From positions 1 to 43,501 of the forward strand of contig JAHDKR010000063.1 in assembly GCA_018436785.1 (NCBI GenBank): a DNA stretch of 43,501 nt, in the 5' to 3' direction. The notes beneath the pieces were generated by a model. It saw nothing but the letters and a program-made list of their open reading frames with translations. It was not told where the DNA came from and ran no database searches. Positions 42,040 to 43,501 of this stretch are shown here, piece by piece; within the stretch, counting starts at the first letter, position 1; the number at the start of each line of letters is the position of its first letter. Source of the DNA: Synergistaceae bacterium. GTDB taxonomy: Bacteria; Synergistota; Synergistia; Synergistales; Aminobacteriaceae. The position numbers were made by a program, and so were the translations under genes.

Positions 42040-43272
42040 ATGAACGGCGAACAGACCATCCCCGAGCTCGAAGAACGGATCGTTTTTCTCACCATGGAGC
42101 GTCGCGCCGCAATGGAGGCGCTTGAGGTCGCCCTGGACATCAGCTCCTTCACCGCGTCGCTTACAGGCATAGAGTCCGTGGAGGAGATCCTCCGGGAGTC
42201 CGCGGTAAAAATACGCGCGCTCCTCCCGTTCGAGGCGCTGGCATTCTTCCTCGCCGACGAGGACGACGACATGGCGCTCGCTCCCGCGTACGCCGATCCG
42301 CCGGAAAAAATGCACGTCATCGAGCAGGAAAAAAAACCGCTTATCGACGACCGCACCGTCGCGTGGGCGCTTCGCAGAAAGAAACCGGTCATCGTTGCAA
42401 CGCAAGACCGCTCCGGCAGAATTTTCCTTCATGCGCTCGCTTCCGCCTCGCGAGTACTCGGCCTCTTTATCGGGATTCTCGGGAAGGAAGAAGAAGCACA
42501 ACAAACGCCTTCCTACCCCGACTTTCTCTCCATCGTCCTGTCGGCAACATCCGGCGTGATCGGCACGAACATGCTTCTTCGAAAAATCAATCTGCTCAAT
42601 CTCGCGCTCCAGGAAAAAGTTCACTTTCTGGAAAAGTCGAAGGAAGAGCTGTCGCTCTATCGCAACAACCTGGAAAGAGAAGTAACCGCACGAACAAAGG
42701 AACTCGCCAGAAGAAACGAAGACCTTCGCCGGGAAATTGTCGAAAGGAAACGAATGGAATCGGAGATCCGCTATCGCGCGTGGCACGACGCGCTTACAGG
42801 CCTTGCGAACAGAGAACTCTTTCACTCCCGCCTGCTCGAAGCGGTCGCAAAGGGAGAACCGATTGCCGTCTTCTTTATGGATCTCGACGGCTTCAAGAAC
42901 ATCAACGACACCCTCGGACACGACAGCGGCGATAGCCTGCTGCAAGAAGCTGCCAGGAGGATTGCCCGGGAAATGGGAGAAGAGAATACCGTTGCACGGA
43001 TGGGCGGAGATGAATTCACAGTGATCATCTCCTTTCCCACATCGCGGGAACTGCTCGCCGAGTGCGCCGAAAGGCTGCTGCATGGCATATCGGAACCGAT
43101 CAGCCTCGAAGGGGCCTCCGTCTCCATCACTGCGAGCATCGGCATCAGCCGCTTCCCGGAGGACGGCGCCACCACGCAGGACTTGATGAAATGCGCAGAC
43201 GTAGCCATGTACAAAGCCAAAGAGCGCGGAAAAAACAGGTACTGCTTCTGGTCCGATATCAGGGGAAAATGA
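42040..43272 (+). CDS. GAF-type sensor diguanylate cyclase (GGDEF)
   Basis: A 410-residue soluble protein. An N-terminal helix (about 5-30), a GAF-like domain (about 40-180), a long coiled coil (about 185-245, heptad-like Leu/Glu/Arg content) and a GGDEF domain (about 248-408) are seen. The GGDEF domain begins with the usual AWHDALTGLANRELF and has GGDEF at 322-326, so it should be catalytic. The RxxD inhibition site is absent (GEEN occupies the place), unlike the larger cyclase nearby. The ATG at 42040 was chosen because AAAGGAG lies seven bases upstream. It is divergent from the UPF0316/cyclase operon. Confidence 0.9.
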   Translation: MNGEQTIPELEERIVFLTMERRAAMEALEVALDISSFTASLTGIESVEEILRESAVKIRALLPFEALAFFLADEDDDMALAPAYADPPEKMHVIEQEKKPLIDDRTVAWALRRKKPVIVATQDRSGRIFLHALASASRVLGLFIGILGKEEEAQQTPSYPDFLSIVLSATSGVIGTNMLLRKINLLNLALQEKVHFLEKSKEELSLYRNNLEREVTARTKELARRNEDLRREIVERKRMESEIRYRAWHDALTGLANRELFHSRLLEAVAKGEPIAVFFMDLDGFKNINDTLGHDSGDSLLQEAARRIAREMGEENTVARMGGDEFTVIISFPTSRELLAECAERLLHGISEPISLEGASVSITASIGISRFPEDGATTQDLMKCADVAMYKAKERGKNRYCFWSDIRGK

Positions 43273-43285
43273 CCGGAACGTGAGC

Positions 43286-43328
43286 GAAAAAAAGGGCGGG
43301 AACCGATGCTGCACGGCCCCCTGCCCTT
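43286..43328 (-). terminator. Terminator of the repeat-protein gene
   Basis: On the minus strand, AAGGGCAGGGGGCC and GGTTCCCGCCCTT pair with a small internal mismatch and are followed by TTTTTTT. It lies 30 bases after the stop codon of the edge gene. Confidence 0.7.
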
Positions 43329-43357
43329 ATTCTCCAAATCTACGAGGCAGCTTTGAA

Positions 43358-43501
43358 TTACTTCTTCTCTTCTTTTTTGGCCTCTTCTTTGGGCTCTTCT
43401 TTTGCCTCTTCTTTTGCCTCTTCTTTTGCCTCTTCTTTTGCCTCTTCTTTTGCCTCTTCTTTTGCCTCTTCTTTTGCCTCTTCTTTTGCCTCTTCTTTTG
43501 C
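43358..43501 (-). CDS. C-terminal part of an Ala-Lys-Glu-Glu repeat protein (cut by the window edge)
   Basis: Forty-seven codons before the TAA at 43358-43360 read as repeated AKEE, then PKEEAKKEEKK at the end. Ala-Lys-Glu tails of this kind occur on several unrelated proteins, such as ribosomal, nucleoid and envelope proteins, so the tail alone does not identify the gene. The fit of frame, stop and downstream terminator supports a real coding end on the minus strand. The opposite frame gives no sensible product. The N-terminal part lies to the right of the window. Confidence 0.65.
   Translation of the reverse strand, partial: AKEEAKEEAKEEAKEEAKEEAKEEAKEEAKEEAKEEPKEEAKKEEKK
43381..43501. repeat. 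12-base tandem repeat encoding AKEE
   Basis: Ten head-to-tail 12-base units fill 43381-43500, and the array continues past the edge. Plus-strand unit: CCTCTTCTTTTG. Only the first two units carry a substitution; eight are identical at DNA level. Being a multiple of three, unit gain or loss changes tail length without breaking the frame. Confidence 0.95.

Overview
The window looks like chromosome from a diderm, anaerobic-type bacterium of moderately high GC. The best overall fit is Synergistota. This is an inference from the mix of TRAP transport, amino-acid-type binding proteins, lipid A-type aminoarabinose genes, cyclic-di-GMP enzymes and Firmicutes-like oddities such as a YvyF-like protein; no marker gene here proves it. 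Nearly all DNA is coding. I see no tRNA, rRNA, CRISPR array, insertion sequence or phage gene.

Layout. 1-3130 (+): an amino-acid-type periplasmic binding protein, then a membrane sensor that fuses the same kind of binding domain to PAS and HD-GYP (cyclic-di-GMP phosphodiesterase) domains. 3236-9049 (-): an ABC ATPase, an FtsX-type permease and a HlyD-type adaptor in one operon with a clear promoter, followed by an iron-sulfur flavoprotein and a small membrane protein. 9359-10508: an epoxyqueuosine-reductase-like Fe-S protein (+) converging on a small helix-hairpin-helix protein (-). 10647-15611 (+): a leucine operon, leuA-leuC-leuD-leuB, behind a long leader that encodes a 56-residue peptide with a Leu-Cys-Leu-Leu-Leu run and ends in a very strong terminator hairpin, so it is probably attenuator controlled.

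15845-21442 (-): a TRAP transporter (dctP, dctQ, dctM) followed directly by two isocitrate lyase/PEP mutase family C-C lyases and, past a terminator, an HpcH/HpaI aldolase. This reads as an uptake-and-cleavage module for an unidentified organic acid. 21732-25421 (+): a UPF0182 membrane protein, possibly read from a leaderless mRNA, and a lytic transglycosylase. 25457-31650: an aminoarabinose (Arn) lipid modification locus, arnT-arnC-arnA(formyltransferase)-arnA(dehydrogenase)-arnD (+), with a divergent ArnE/F-like small transporter. ArnA is split into two genes, and arnB and ugd are absent from the window.

31692-33722 (-): a dCACHE chemoreceptor. 33985-34758 (+): a secreted DUF2993/LmeA-like protein. 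34740-41878 (-): a run of seven same-strand genes: a 43-residue reading frame, a UPF0316 protein, a multi-PAS diguanylate cyclase with an internal duplication, a deoxynucleoside kinase, a zinc-ribbon/HTH protein, an FAD dehydrogenase and TruD. 42040-43272 (+): a GAF-GGDEF protein. At the right edge the C-terminus of an Ala-Lys-Glu-Glu repeat protein enters on the minus strand.
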